Of a stretch of 64,000 nucleotides of DNA, positions 48,271 through 61,015 are shown in pieces. Numbering within the stretch: the stretch's first letter is position 1; every line of letters begins with the position of its first letter. The notes under the pieces were generated by a model that saw only the letters and a list, made by a program, of their open reading frames with translations, made no database searches and was not told the origin of the DNA. Made by a program: the position numbers and the translations under genes. Source of the DNA: Aulostomus chinensis (taxonomy: Eukaryota; Chordata; Actinopteri; Syngnathiformes; Aulostomidae); contig JBBMOA010000018.1 in NCBI GenBank assembly GCA_037954235.1, positions 4,044,501 to 4,108,500 of the forward strand. Direction: 5' to 3'.

Positions 48271-48751
48271 AGTTGGTTGTTTTTATGGCCGATGTGAGAT
48301 TGCTGGAGGATGTTTGAGCTAGTGAGAAGTCTGAGTGAGTGCAGTGCAGTGTGTTCCACAGCAACACGAGAACAGGAAGACACTTTGCACCTCCATTACT
48401 GCCGGTTTTGGACAGTTCAGACAGACAGGAATCAAAATCGGAGAGCTGCAGTAGAATATCTGGCACGCCGGCTGCTGTTAATATTCTCACTGAGGTGATA
48501 TCTCTGAAATACCTTGAGGGGTTTCCTTCAGATTTGCTTGAATTGTGAGTTTTGTGGTCAAGGTCCATGTCAAAGTCACTTTATTTCTAGTTATCTGTCT
48601 TCTTTTATGATTTGTTGAATCTCGAAAACAGCGGAAAAGTTGAGATTCTCTCATCTCCCTGTATGGGGGAGGCCAAATTATTAACTCACCGGTTTATATT
48701 GTACCAACGCTTCAGGTTATGTATAGTTAAAGGTGTGGCATCTGAGAGTGG

Positions 48752-48785
48752 CAGGTGCCATCCCAGCTGTCACTTCCCTCAGGTG
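48752..48785 (+). promoter_or_regulatory. Triple E-box cluster upstream of the mybpc2-like gene
   Basis: CAGGTG (48752-48757), CAGCTG (48764-48769) and CAGGTG (48780-48785) lie within 34 bp, about 750 bp upstream of the start codon. Both are core sequences bound by MyoD/myogenin-type bHLH factors. Function is inferred from motif and position only. Confidence 0.4.
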
Positions 48786-49445
48786 ATTCACCCCCGCATC
48801 AGCCCTAATAAGAACACAAGACTCAAGAGCCCACAAACCGATGGATGATGTCACACCAGCGGCGTCCACTTCTAACACGGTCTACGTTTGTGGAGTTTAT
48901 TATTTTTTATTGCTTCATGAACTCATAAGGTCAGTGACCTCCTCCTGCCATCTTTGACCTTGTTCCCGAAGGCACCCAGTATCATAAAATACACCTTGTT
49001 GACAGCTTCGTCTTCTAGGGAACAAATGGGATTGTCAGAGCCTGTCGGAGCACAAGGCCGCAGCTGCTTGTTCTCATTTTCAACATTTTCATTATATCTC
49101 ACATCTATTTCAGCTCAAAGGATTAAACATGCCTTGGAACATATCTGAGCAAGTCAGTCATTTTGAATAGCATCACTTTGTTAACATTCTGGTTCTGGGG
49201 AGGAGGGGGGGTAGCTGGCAGGTTTCCCCCTGAGGGCTGGACTTTTCCTTCTGGCTCTGATCTGCTTTTACCCCTCATGGTGTCTTCCTTCCTTCCCCTC
49301 CTCAAAGGTTTACAGCTCCTGCCAAGGTTTCAAGTGACAACCATTCTGTCACTCTCTTCCTTCCTTGTTCCACTTGTTGGGGGGGTGACATGACTGGCAG
49401 TGGTTGTGAGACTGGAGGTGGCGGTTGTGTGGGGGGTGCTGAGGT

Positions 49446-49455
49446 GATAAAAAGG
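49446..49455 (+). promoter_or_regulatory. TATA-like element of the mybpc2-like gene
   Basis: GATAAAAAGG sits about 90 bp upstream of the start codon, so transcription would start near 49475-49480 and leave a 5' UTR of about 60 nt. A TATA-like box suits a tissue-restricted muscle gene. Confidence 0.4.
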
Positions 49456-49538
49456 GATGAAGGAGGAAATGCAGGCAGATCCACAGACAAGGAGGGAGGA
49501 AGACACCTTCAGAGGAGTCACTTTAAACAGACACAGAC

Positions 49539-49560
49539 ATGCCTGAGCCCCAGAAGCCAG
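49539..49560 (+). CDS. mybpc2: First coding exon, probably fast myosin-binding protein C
   Basis: ATG at 49539 opens a 22-nt exon encoding MPEPQKP plus one base, closed by a strong donor (CCAG|GTAAGT). Myosin-binding protein C genes typically start with such a tiny MPEP...-type phase-1 exon. MYBPC2 is a close neighbour of EMC10 in human 19q13.33, and the TATA-like box and E-boxes suit a muscle gene. The product would be a thick-filament protein of Ig and FN3 domains in fast muscle. No Ig or FN3 exon is visible in the remaining 14.4 kb, so the body of the gene must lie beyond the window. The call rests on seven residues, context and promoter type, so another gene is possible. Confidence 0.5.
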
Positions 49561-52500
49561 GTAAGTTGGTCCAACCTGACGGATCATCATAGAATCTCTC
49601 TGATGTAGAACAAAAATGACGATGCAGCGATGTTTAGACGAGTGAAAATGGGAAACACAAGACATTTGTAACCACCGGTTTTGATATGATACTTGAAATA
49701 GGTGAAACTGTACCGTTGTTCCCCATTCATCACAGTCCACGAGCTAAAATTGTTAAAAAAAAAACCCCAACCTATACACAACTCTTTTATTAACCCTAAA
49801 CAATTTTTTTGAGTAGTGACCACTCATGGCTTTTAGCTTTCTCTGTTCTTGCACTACAACAAGCATGTTAAGTGCTCAGTTTCTGCTGTTTCAACAAATA
49901 AGAGCAAAGAGTTAAACGTAAGTCTTTGTTTCATCTCTGTAACTCTCGGCATTCTCCTTAGCATTTGTTCACTTAGCATTTGTTGCATTAGTTTAGACTG
50001 GTGCTGAATGTAAATGAGTCAAAGTAATGGAAGTTAATACATGGAAAGGGAGCCGCAAAAGGTCGTGATAATCAACGTTACGGGGACGAATGTGTCGTGG
50101 AAGTGGTGATCTGCATATAGGTTCATTAGGCAGGCTTTATATGTTGGTGCATTGTAAATTTTATTGGTGATTATGTTAAATTCATATGTTTATATCTTAT
50201 AAGGCGGTATTAGCAATGTTATCAATTTTGAATGAGGTTTAAAATAAGCAGAAAGAGCTATAAGCCTTGTTTAATCCTTCACTGAACTGTAAACTGCATG
50301 CATGTGACTAACAATTTTAGGTTTATTCAACAGGGGTGATGCACATTAACGTACCTAAAGGTAAAAACACTAGATACGTCTGAGCTCCTGCCCCTGGGCC
50401 AGGTCATCACTCTAAATAAGAATTGTTTCTCAATTGATTTTACCTGGTTAAATAAAAGGTCAGCATGAATAAATAAAATTGATCCAAGTGGATACTTTAC
50501 ATCTGCTGTCTCTGGACTGATGTTAAGAATTCACCCTAAAAGAAATAAAGCTATAAAAAAAAAAAGAGCCATAAAACATGAATTGTAAAAGTATAAGAGC
50601 ACAATATGGAATTCAGATCGCAGCGTTAAAGTTTTAAGAGGATAGATGGGACATAAAAGCAAAACGCAGAACAGTATTGAATGTACAAACATTGCAGATA
50701 GTTGAAAATAATGGTTATCATTTAGAGACGGCATAGCAAGAAACACTTGGACAGTAAGGAGCCACAAAAATGTCCAACTCCACAAACGGCAAGATGTCAT
50801 ACAACTTTGCAAACGCAGCACACATATCAGAGACAGGCAGGGACGAGCAGAAGAGATGTCAGCAAGGCAGGAGTTTAGAGCTTTAATTTAACGATGACAG
50901 AGCTGATTACTGACTGGCCTATGTGGCACAAGATTTAGTAACCTCAGCCCTGAAACATTAACCGACCATTGATACCATACTGTAATGTGACATTAAACTG
51001 TACAGGCTGCAGCATATGTCGTAATGATTGTACTTGTCATGGAGTCTAAAATATACCCTGCAGACTTTGTCAGCAACAACCGCAAAGCACATAAATCAGA
51101 TGCGAGCCGGAAACCTGAGAATGCACGCGTGGGGAAAGGAGGAGGAGAGGGAGGCGATAGAGATGGAGATGAGCGGGATGAGAACTTTGCACAGTTAGGT
51201 TTAACCACCTAGCATGGTATCGCTGCACCTGAGACACCTGATCTAGCTGACCTTGATTTCCTCCATCCTCTTAATGCCGCCTCCTTCCTTGGCATCCAAC
51301 CTGCCGGAAGTTCGCTGCACTGCTGTTATTGTGTGAAATAGTCAGAACTTTTTTTGTTGCTGTTGTTGTAGATTTCTGGCAACATTCTCAGTCATGGTAG
51401 ATGCAAATTCATTGATTAAACTTTTATTCCTCAGTCAAACAAGTAAGAATAAAAATACATTTACTGAAAACAAACACAGCAGCCTCCAACTCCGCTCTAT
51501 CCTCTCTGTGTTATAAAGACTAGCTGATCAACTATTAACAACTGAAAACCAAAACTAAGCCGCCAACACAAGTTAAACAGATGCCTGTTCACTGAAATGT
51601 GAACTTGTCGTAGTTTTCTGTGGTTTGATAGTCAAAGCCGTCACTGTCAGGGGGGAGGGGGGCGAGGGTCGCAGAGGAAGCTACTGTATTTGGGAAACAA
51701 AAGCACAACTTTATTCATTATTTTAAACTCTTCTATAATGGAGACACAAAGACTGATAGGATGCAGATGTTAACTAATGTTAATTAATAAAGTTTGTCAG
51801 GAATCATGTCATTACCGCCATGAACAACCTCAGTTAGCTAGCTGAATATAGCAATGCAGTAGGGACTGGGGGAGCCCCCTCCCATCCTTGAAATTGACCC
51901 GTCATTACCCTACTTAACCCCAAGAAAATGGCATGGGGGCCCCTTTGGGTCATTGCAGTCTCTTGTTCATGGGCAATTATAGAATTTGAGGGGGTTTTCT
52001 ACTACAATTGATGTGAACTAATGTAGTCAGCTGTCATTGGATGACCCCTCCCAGCTCTGGACACTAAGCCTGGTTTGCCAACTCTGTTGAAGACCCCCCA
52101 ATCTAGGTACCCATCGGCTACGTCTGATGTCTCAGCCTCTGGGAACAAGGGCCAGTATTTTCGTGTTTCAGGTGTAGCCAGCAGATATCTAGTCCAAGAC
52201 TTCCTTGCTCTGTCTGTGGCTCGTTGTTTACAGTCCGCATAGCGACTGGAGACGTTTGCACTGAGTTGAAAGAAGAGGAAAACGAGCAGATTGTTTTAAC
52301 AAGTAGCCAGTTTACACTCAGTTAAACAGTTGAAAACCACTGAAACTACTTTGTTAAATTGTCGGACTACAGCTATTTTACCAACCTCGCATTTCATCAA
52401 AATTGACAACTGAGATAAAAACAAAGTTCAGTCCGCCTCTAATGGTGACTTTTAAAGTATGTTTGAAGCTGTAGACGTTCTTTTTAATAATTTACCTTCC

Positions 52501-55228
52501 ACTTTTAGAAGTTCAATGGAAAACGCCACTTTAAAGTTCACATTTCTTAAAATAAAATAATCAGTCTCACTCTGCTGGATGAGTTTATAGACTTTCCTTT
52601 TTTATTCCCCATCATGAAGTAATTCCACCCCTGCATTTGTTACACTTCACCAATGTGTCACCAATCCGATGTCCACACATCACACGTATCATGTTTCTGA
52701 CACCACATTACTACTTTCACTCCGGCTCCGCTTGTTCATGGGTTTCCACCCATCCCGAATTGTTTGGCCTCTCTTAAATATCATCACACTATCTCAGTTT
52801 TGCAGGCCCTCTGCCCCTGTCGATCAGATGGTTACAGTTCATGTGACTCCCTTGACGGCGTCCTGCTCTCTGCTGCTAAGACTGCCCGAGACTGAGGAGA
52901 CTGTGTGGATATGGAAGGAGCACGCATCCCAATAAACAGCCACAAGAATAGTTCTGGTGTAGGATCAATCGCTGTGGCCTTGCGCTTCCTGATGGGAGAG
53001 GCGCCTTCGCAGAGGGAGGGGTGCACCCACTTGGTTAGCCCCTGGTTGACCCTGCCAGGCAGGATCATTGTCTCTAGATTGTTGTTGTGCAGTTGTTTGT
53101 CTGATGAGCCAGTGGACTGAGACGTTTACAGAATAATTAGACCTGAGTGTTGATGCTGTGGATACTCGCGGGGTGCCGAGGTGAAGGTTGGTTGGCACCG
53201 CTCCATCGCTGAGTGCGTGTGCAGAAAAAACAACACAATTTTAATTACCAGTAATAATGCCAGAGGCCAGCAACATCATCACCCCCCCGAACAGGAAAGA
53301 AGAGGATACTGTGTCTTCAAGGTCTGGGGAGAGCCCATTTTAGAAGCACTCAACAAGTTCTCTGACATAGATGACATAAGTCATCGGTTCTGACAGTATG
53401 ACTCCAACATATGACCCAACCCAATCTTAAAGAAATACATGAAAAGACCACAACATTGTGTTTTGTTGATGGCATGATCAGGATCCCCTCCTGATGGAAA
53501 TACATAAATACTAAAAGAAAAAAAAAGAAAAAAAAAAGAAGCTACATTTTGGATGGAGGTTAATGTCCTTTTGTTGCTCAGAAAACTTTAATTTATTGTA
53601 ATTCGATGACAACTACTTCTTGAAATAACATTCACTGTCAAAGAATGTTTAATGACATGTCAGAAGCCCAGGTCTGGTTTGGTTTACTCGCAGCAAACTC
53701 TTGGTTCAGGTCAGGAAAACATTGTGGTTTGGGTTAAAGTCATGAAATGCAGGGCTGTAAGCAGGACTCAAACAACCGTTATGTTTAGGTGTTCTTGTGT
53801 TGTAAATGTGACTTGAACTGGACACAAACACCCGTCTCCCACTGCAAAGTCAGGTGTTTAATGGTACCAACCACCACCCCATTATGTGGACTCTCTGGTC
53901 TGTCTTTCTTGGAAGTACCGCCCATTGTGTGACATTGTTGATCAAAGAAATTCATGTCCCCACTATGAAAAGGAATCTGAATTGATTTACATTGCCATTG
54001 TGACTCCGCTCCCTAATTTTAACACAGCAGGTGTCACCCCTGCACTATGCAGTGTTAAGACATCGTGGTCACGTCATATATATTCTATGAGATCACCCAG
54101 TATGACTGTGTTCCCCGGGCACTGCCATTAAAAATCGATGTTGAAAAATGGTACTGCATTACGGAAGCCACGAACGGCCAAGCTTATGATATTGAGAGTT
54201 AATATTGCAAGAGCTATGTTTGATTTGTCGTGATAAAGGGTTCATTTATGTTCTTGTCTCAAGAGGACAAAAGGTCAATATTTCAAGAAAAAAAAGGTAT
54301 CCAGCGAAACCTACCTCTTTTTTTTTTTGTGAGTCAACGAGTTAGTAATGGAGACCTTGAAAGTCATTCTTTTTGCACCTGATTGCAGCCATTGTTGGTA
54401 AGCATCGATAATGATAATGAATAGTAACCTGAGAAGTTGCAGCCCAGCCGGTTTTCTTACACGAGGAGAAATAAACCGAATGTTATCGTTGAGACACAAA
54501 GCTGTACCTGCCTGTGTTGCCCCACTGAAGTACAGTTTGTTGACTCGATCAATTATGGTAACTCCTTCATCTGACATCTTCATCTTGCGTCAGTCTCTAC
54601 AGTGTCTACGGATGCTGGCAAGCCGACTGATAAAAGCCGTGTTTGTTGTTATCCCCAGAAATTTGTCTTTTGTTTTCTTGTTACAACAGAGGAAACTTAG
54701 CTCAGTTGTCTTGAGATTTTTTAACTCATCTTGCATGTCTGTTACTGGCTTTTGTAGTTTTATGATGCTTGTGTCTGGTTAGGTTTAAACAAACTTGGTC
54801 AGGATCAGCAAAAAGTCAGTTTTTGGGGTTCAAATATTCGCTTAAATTAATTAGGTTAGAGCACAATCATTTTGCAACACTATGTTGACCCTGGTGTGTG
54901 TGGACCCATCCACCACCCCAACTTCTTTAATGTTGTCTGAGTTCAACTTTCCACCACGGCTACTAGCGTCTGTCACTTAAATTGCCAGCCGTGTATTATT
55001 AGCTCAAAGCTAATGTCGACCGACTATTTTACAACAGCAAATGTGTCCTAAACTCTCATGGGCATCACCCAGCATGAGTCAAGTCTGCTTTATCCATCAG
55101 TACACTCCTCAGACTCATTGATTTAGGCTAAGAATTGACAAACTAGAGGACTTACAGCTTTGGAGAGTTTTACTGTTGTTAGTAGTCAATCTCTGGATGT
55201 TGTCAGGCTTCTGGAGTCATCACTATGT

Positions 55229-55229
<1 letters not shown>

Positions 55230-55271
<42 letters not shown>
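55230..55271. repeat. (TG)n microsatellite
   Basis: About 21 uninterrupted TG units. Confidence 0.95.
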
Positions 55272-55275
<4 letters not shown>

Positions 55276-58200
55276 GACACACGTTTTTGTGAAACCAAGA
55301 CACCCAACCATTAACACTTGACTTTTTGAGTCAAGTAACACGTTAAAGGCCAATATAGGTCATTTATCTTGGGAGGAAAGTCTCTCTGTGGTAGACGGTA
55401 AAAACCTTCACCCCTATTGGCTGCAGGGGAGAAGGAGGCAAACATCCCGTCAGCCCTGCAGCCCTCAACACACCAACCACATGTCTCACAACTGGTCCAG
55501 TTTAGCATTACCTCATACCAAGGCCATCATCGAGTTCCCACAGGTATGCACTGACTGCTTGATGGATTACAGACAGATGCAGAGTCAAGAGACAGCACCA
55601 TTAGGTCCTAACAGTGAGTAACTCAGCCTCGATATATCATTAACAAAGCCTCTAAAAACACAGCTAAAGTAGTGTGTTGTGTCGCCCAGAATTTATCCCT
55701 TGTACTAAAAGCTTCCTCTGTGATTTGGAAGAGGCCTTGGCCTATTTGGAGCTGAGGCGGTGTTGATGTGAGCTGGAAGACAAAGGAAAAGGAATGGAAA
55801 GCTGAAGTGGATGACAGCTTAATACGGTATTTAAAGCCGCTTTTGTTTACAGAACACCAGCGATTCCTCATCCCTAAATTAGAGTTGCATTTAGCAGTTG
55901 TTTTTCAATGTTGAAACAGCTTCATTCACACTGTAGAAATTCATTGAAATCATCAGGAAAGTTTACAACAGTGCCATAAAGTCTGATCTCCCGTTTCGCA
56001 CCCCTTTTTTATTCTCCCCTCCAAGCCCATAACCTTTCCTTTCTCCTCCCTTGTTCTCCCATAAATCTTTATCCTCGTGTGAGGAAGGGAGGAGGGGGAG
56101 AAAGACATCAGAAGTGGAATCCAAACAAGTCGTAATTCTTAACATCATCACCATATCCCACTATATATATCCAGCCGTCCCGTCTCTCACATTCCCTCCG
56201 CAGGCTCGCGGCTGATCCCTCAGCCCTCGGCCACGACAGACTAACTGTATGACTGCTACAGCATGGAAATTAACTAATACATAGAGCTTTATTAACTTGT
56301 CCTCGTGGCAGAAACATTATTAGTTCGCTTTTTTTTTTCATGGTAGAACGATTTCCTTTGCAGCTCAGTGCTCTGATCAAGAGGAAATACAACACTGCAT
56401 CCCTCCTACAATTATTGATAAATCATTACAAAATGAAAGATCCAAGATCAGTCAGGAAATAATCATCGGTCATCCAAAGACTGAAATTCTCATTTTGGAA
56501 AGAATGAATAGCATCACGAACTTATAAACCTGATTAAAACAACAGTAGTAAGACACTGCCAAGTACCTGCTATGACCTTAAACTGCACAGGATCATACTG
56601 GAAAGGAATTGAGACTGGGAGTATTCCGGTCTCAGTCTTATTTGAGTCTGCTGTATTCATGTCTACACTTGAATTGCACGATGATGTCCTACTCGACTTT
56701 TTGCAGCAGTCAAAGTGCATTACGATACACGATCCAGCTTCCAGTGAGTGTTAGAAACTCAGCTGTAAGCACAGTTTTTTTGCACTTCCATTAGCAAGAA
56801 AACACTCAAAACTTAGCACAGTGGCGACATGATAGAAGCTGTGTCAGGTCAAAGTCTGCAGGGAACCTCCAACGTAGAGTCTAAGAATGTAATGTAGGCG
56901 TGTGTCTTCAGGCGTTAGTCTGACTTTGCACTGTGGCATGTAATCAGGATTATGAATGGAACTTTCTACAAGAAACTCACATGAACACATTCATTGATGT
57001 ACTGTTTATTTTGAACGAGGTCAATAGTCCAGTTATTCTCGGCTGGTGTAAACATAGTAACAGCAGTAACATCGCTTGTTATCAACCTTTTAGATGCAGG
57101 AGTTTATGTTTTTCTCTTTGGACGTCAGAAGGATCCCACCAAAACTACAGAGACGATATCAACAAAACCTCATCGTTATGGGCCAAGAAAAGAGCGGATA
57201 CACAAGTTCTATTTTTAGTTTTGTTACCGGTGTGAGATGAGGGGTTGCTGATGGAATGGTCACAGGCTGGAGTGAGTTACATCATGTGAGAGGGAGAGAA
57301 GTTGTTAAACTCTTCTGAAAAGATACAAATTAAACACACTTTTTTTTTTTTTGTAAACTGGAGCGTAGACAGTTTTTTTTGCTTACACACAGTGTAAATA
57401 TCTGCGACAAAAGTCTGACACATGCAACTCCCTGACCTCCAAAGTGACGGGAATAACCTCCAACCGCCCCCCTAGACTCTGATGCGAGACTAGGACTCTC
57501 AGGACTTGTATAACTTTATGCGGCATTTCCCAAATTTTTGACACCAAAAAAAAAAAGAAACCCCACATAATTCATATCATTCTGTTCTGTATTGTGTATA
57601 AACAAAAACACATACACCTTTACTAAATTCTCATACATTGACAAGATGAAGAATCCTTTTGAAATATTAAAATATTCAATTTTATTCCCACTTGCTGAAG
57701 CTCAGCAACCAAAAACAAAAAGTAGGTCGTCCAAATATACAGTCATGTCTCCTGTTCCTGCCTGCTCAGTGTATTTACAATGTTGAGCTCTTATATTTCA
57801 TGTTGACACTTTCATTTTCCGGTTGTTTGTTTGCTTGTTGCCTGTCAAATCAGGCTTTTTTTTTCCTTGCCAGATAAGATATCTGCTATCCGATATTTTT
57901 ACAACAGATATTATCTGAATAATCTATCAGTATTAAATGTTTTTAAACAAGTCCAAATGATAGTCACAGTCTGTGCATATCAAAAACACATATAAACATC
58001 ATGAATTTAAAAAAGGAAACGTGTACAAAGGAAACATTAGGAAAAACCCATGAATCATATATTGCATTGTCCAGTAAACGCTAGATAATGAGCACAGACG
58101 AACAGACCTGAGCAAACTCTGGACGAGATACATCAAACTTAGACAGATGTATTTAAAAAAAGATTATATCTGCAGATGTTAATGACGTGCTGATGTTAAG

Positions 58201-59655
58201 GTGCATCCCTATGAAGGCAACTTTATTGTATAGGGATTATTCTACTGTTTCATTCCGTGGAAAACCCTTTTTTAAAAATTTTTTTTTAAAAATGTCCTCA
58301 CCTGAATTCGGGGACTAACGACGGAATCAGATTTTAAAGCCTCTTGAGGCAAATCCTGATTTGTGATCTCAGGCTGTATAAATAAAATTGGATTGTTTTT
58401 GATGAAGGCAACATTGACGCTCGCTACTTGAATATCTTCTCTCTGATGTTAGTTTGACATCATCCATTACTAATCTGCATGTTAAGCTACTATTCAGTCG
58501 TTACCCTGAGTTTATCCCCTTACCTCCCGCTCTCACAGAAGGTGACGGTCTATTCTGTTCACCATACAGCACTAAATCAGATTATCGAGAATGTCAAATT
58601 AACCTGGCAGTGATACAGGGGGAGCAGGGGTTTAAGTGCAGCCCTATTCTGCCGTCAGCGACTCTCTCCATCCTCGTCATAAAATGGTGAAACTCCATCA
58701 GTCATGCTCTGCCCCCAGTGTGGACGCCCGCCAAGTGCCAATAATACCATCAATACTCATCCACATTCTCAGCTTTATAAATAGAGTGTTTGAATATTAA
58801 TCTGCTATTTATGCTCTACTGCCAATATTTTTAATTATGCAAACACAAAAAGACATCCCAGTCACAATATCATGTGGTTTAAGTACAGTAGCAGCTGCTT
58901 GGCCATGTGTGTTCACAGGCCATAATGATGGAATGAGTTGCTTTTAAAGTGGGATTAAGGTGCTTTTAAAGCATTGAGGGATTCCCTGTTGAATGGCTCA
59001 TAAATGAGAGAAGATTGGAGTTCTAGTTGCTAAAAACATCCCCCAGAAGCAAAGCAGAGCTGCGGTGGAAGCAGCAGAAATCTGGTTGGTTCTGTTGAAT
59101 CTGGGTGGAGCCGAAGATTCAGTCCCCCAGCTTTGAAGATATAGCTGGCAAGTGAGAAAGAAAAGATAAAATAAAAACGTACTGGGGGATGACATTTTAT
59201 TTTTTAAAGCAACAAAGCGAACATGGTAAAGAGCGATAAAGAGCTTCTGTAGGCTCCATAATAATCCTCTCTCTGATCATTTTTTTCCTACTCCAGTCTA
59301 TCTTGTATAAGCAGCAACTTCATATTAATTTCAAAAGTCCCAAGTGTGTGTGATCTCACCGCAAGACTTCAGAAATAAGGATAGCAATTGATCAGAATTA
59401 ATTGATATCAGTGCCTTTATCTGCTATGCTTCTTGGCACAATTCTTTATAGATTCCCTCACTGACTCCTGGTCAGTTTTCATTATGCGAAAAATGTAAGA
59501 CTGTTTTATAATCTCTGTCAATGTACCCTCATAATATCCCTGCTATAGAAGTTTTAGGCTCCCAGAACCAAAACAAATGTTGACTTGTCGTGTTCTGATG
59601 TTCCCTCAAGGTCTCCTCCAGGAAGACGTAATGTTGTGGAGCTACGTGAATAAAC

Positions 59656-59681
59656 ATCTTATCTTATCTTATCTTATCTTA
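59656..59681. repeat. (ATCTT)n microsatellite
   Basis: Five units of a pentanucleotide repeat following GAATAAACATCTT. This looks like the simple-repeat tail of an old retroposon. Confidence 0.8.
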
Positions 59682-60876
59682 CCTTAACTCAAGTGTCCCA
59701 TAAAGCCTCCTGTAGTTTTTTTTTTTTTTACTGAAAATGTTCTGTTCACAGTGTAAAGACCCGCAGGGAACATCTTATAAACGTTACACTAAATTATCCC
59801 CTAATCTTTCCTAGAACATCCGGAAAGTTCTCTCATCATTCCACCTGATAATGTCCCCTCACCCTCCAAAGAACCGTGGGAACATCACATCTTTTGTCTC
59901 CAGTGGGGACAGAAAGTGTTTTCAATTATTGTACGATCGTCTGTTTGCATTCTAAATTTTATCACATGAACGTTGATCGAACAAAAATCTCTAATTATAC
60001 TGCTGCAGTATCGTATGATTTAAGAATGGGGCCTACTGGATGTATTTGAAGTGATTATTTTAATTATTGGTCTCGTCACATGGCTGTGTGTCCTTTTAAC
60101 CAAATGTTTCTTATAATGAAATGTTGACGTTGCATCTTGAGAAAGACTCTGCTGGACTTCAGCTGCAAGAGTGGATTTAAGTTCAAGAAATAGAATACAA
60201 GCTGTTAGTTGCTGGATGTGCAAGAAACAAACACACACGGTAACTTGAGCACAGGCTTACACTTGTGTCACTGCAGTGCTGTGTAAATGAGCACAGGCTG
60301 CATTAACTAAGGATGAGCAGAGGGAATATGTTACCACCACCAACTGGCATTATGCTCAGCTGGAGACTGGCTGGCCCCAGTCTCTTGTTAACACGTCTTC
60401 TGTTGCCGTAGCTTACAGTTGTAGACTTTCTTACGTGACTTAATATATTCAGCAGGCCTTTAAACATCACGCTCCAAGAGGAACAAAACCACTTAAGTGG
60501 TGCATTCCTCACTGGTTGCATTAAATGTCTCTGAGTTTAAAGAGGCAGCTGCTCACCATTCGGCTACAAAAGATACATTCAAACAAATGCATATGGGAAT
60601 TTGTGCTCTTTTTGACTTTGTTCAGCAATGAGAGAGAAAGATTTCAAGATTCAAATGTTTGGCTTGGCCTGGCTCTGTTGGCTTAACTGACTGGACATGC
60701 CTGAGACGCAAGACAGGGAAATGTCAAGAGAGATTAACGAAGCACATTCCACAGAGGTTACACTTCAAAAGCAGAGGAGGAAGAGAGGGAGAGAGAGAGA
60801 AGTAAAGAGGCAGGCAGAACAGGCTGGAGGATGAGTGCAGAACTGTAAATAATTGTTTTTCACTGTTTAAATCATT

Positions 60877-61015
60877 ACCACCGACAAGGAGGTTGCGTAT
60901 CCCGTGCTGTTTGTTTGTTTGTCTGTCAGTAAGATTACGCAAAAACCACCGGTCCGATTTTCATGAATCTTGGTGGGGTTGAGCATGGGTGAAGGATTTT
61001 GGTGCAGATCCAAGT
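60877..61015. repeat. Dispersed repeat fragment
   Basis: ACCACCGACAAGGAGGTTGC, a TTTG run, then AAAAACCACCGGTCCGATTT and CATGAATCTTGGTGGGG. I recognise this as a type of sequence dispersed widely in fish genomes, but I cannot assign a class or exact ends. The 106-codon minus-strand frame across it is not a gene. Confidence 0.45.

Larger units (their letters stand above)
47257..49538. other. Spacer before the mybpc2-like start
   Basis: AT-rich, with homopolymer A and G runs at about 47898-47942, a SINE head relic, a cluster of E-boxes and a muscle-type core promoter (listed separately). Overlapping open frames at 48227-48568 on both strands are unsupported by splice or family evidence. Confidence 0.45.

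Noticed and set aside
54411..54782. 123-codon plus-strand frame
   Set aside because: No family match that I can recall. Both strands stay open here, which suggests base composition or an old repeat rather than a gene.
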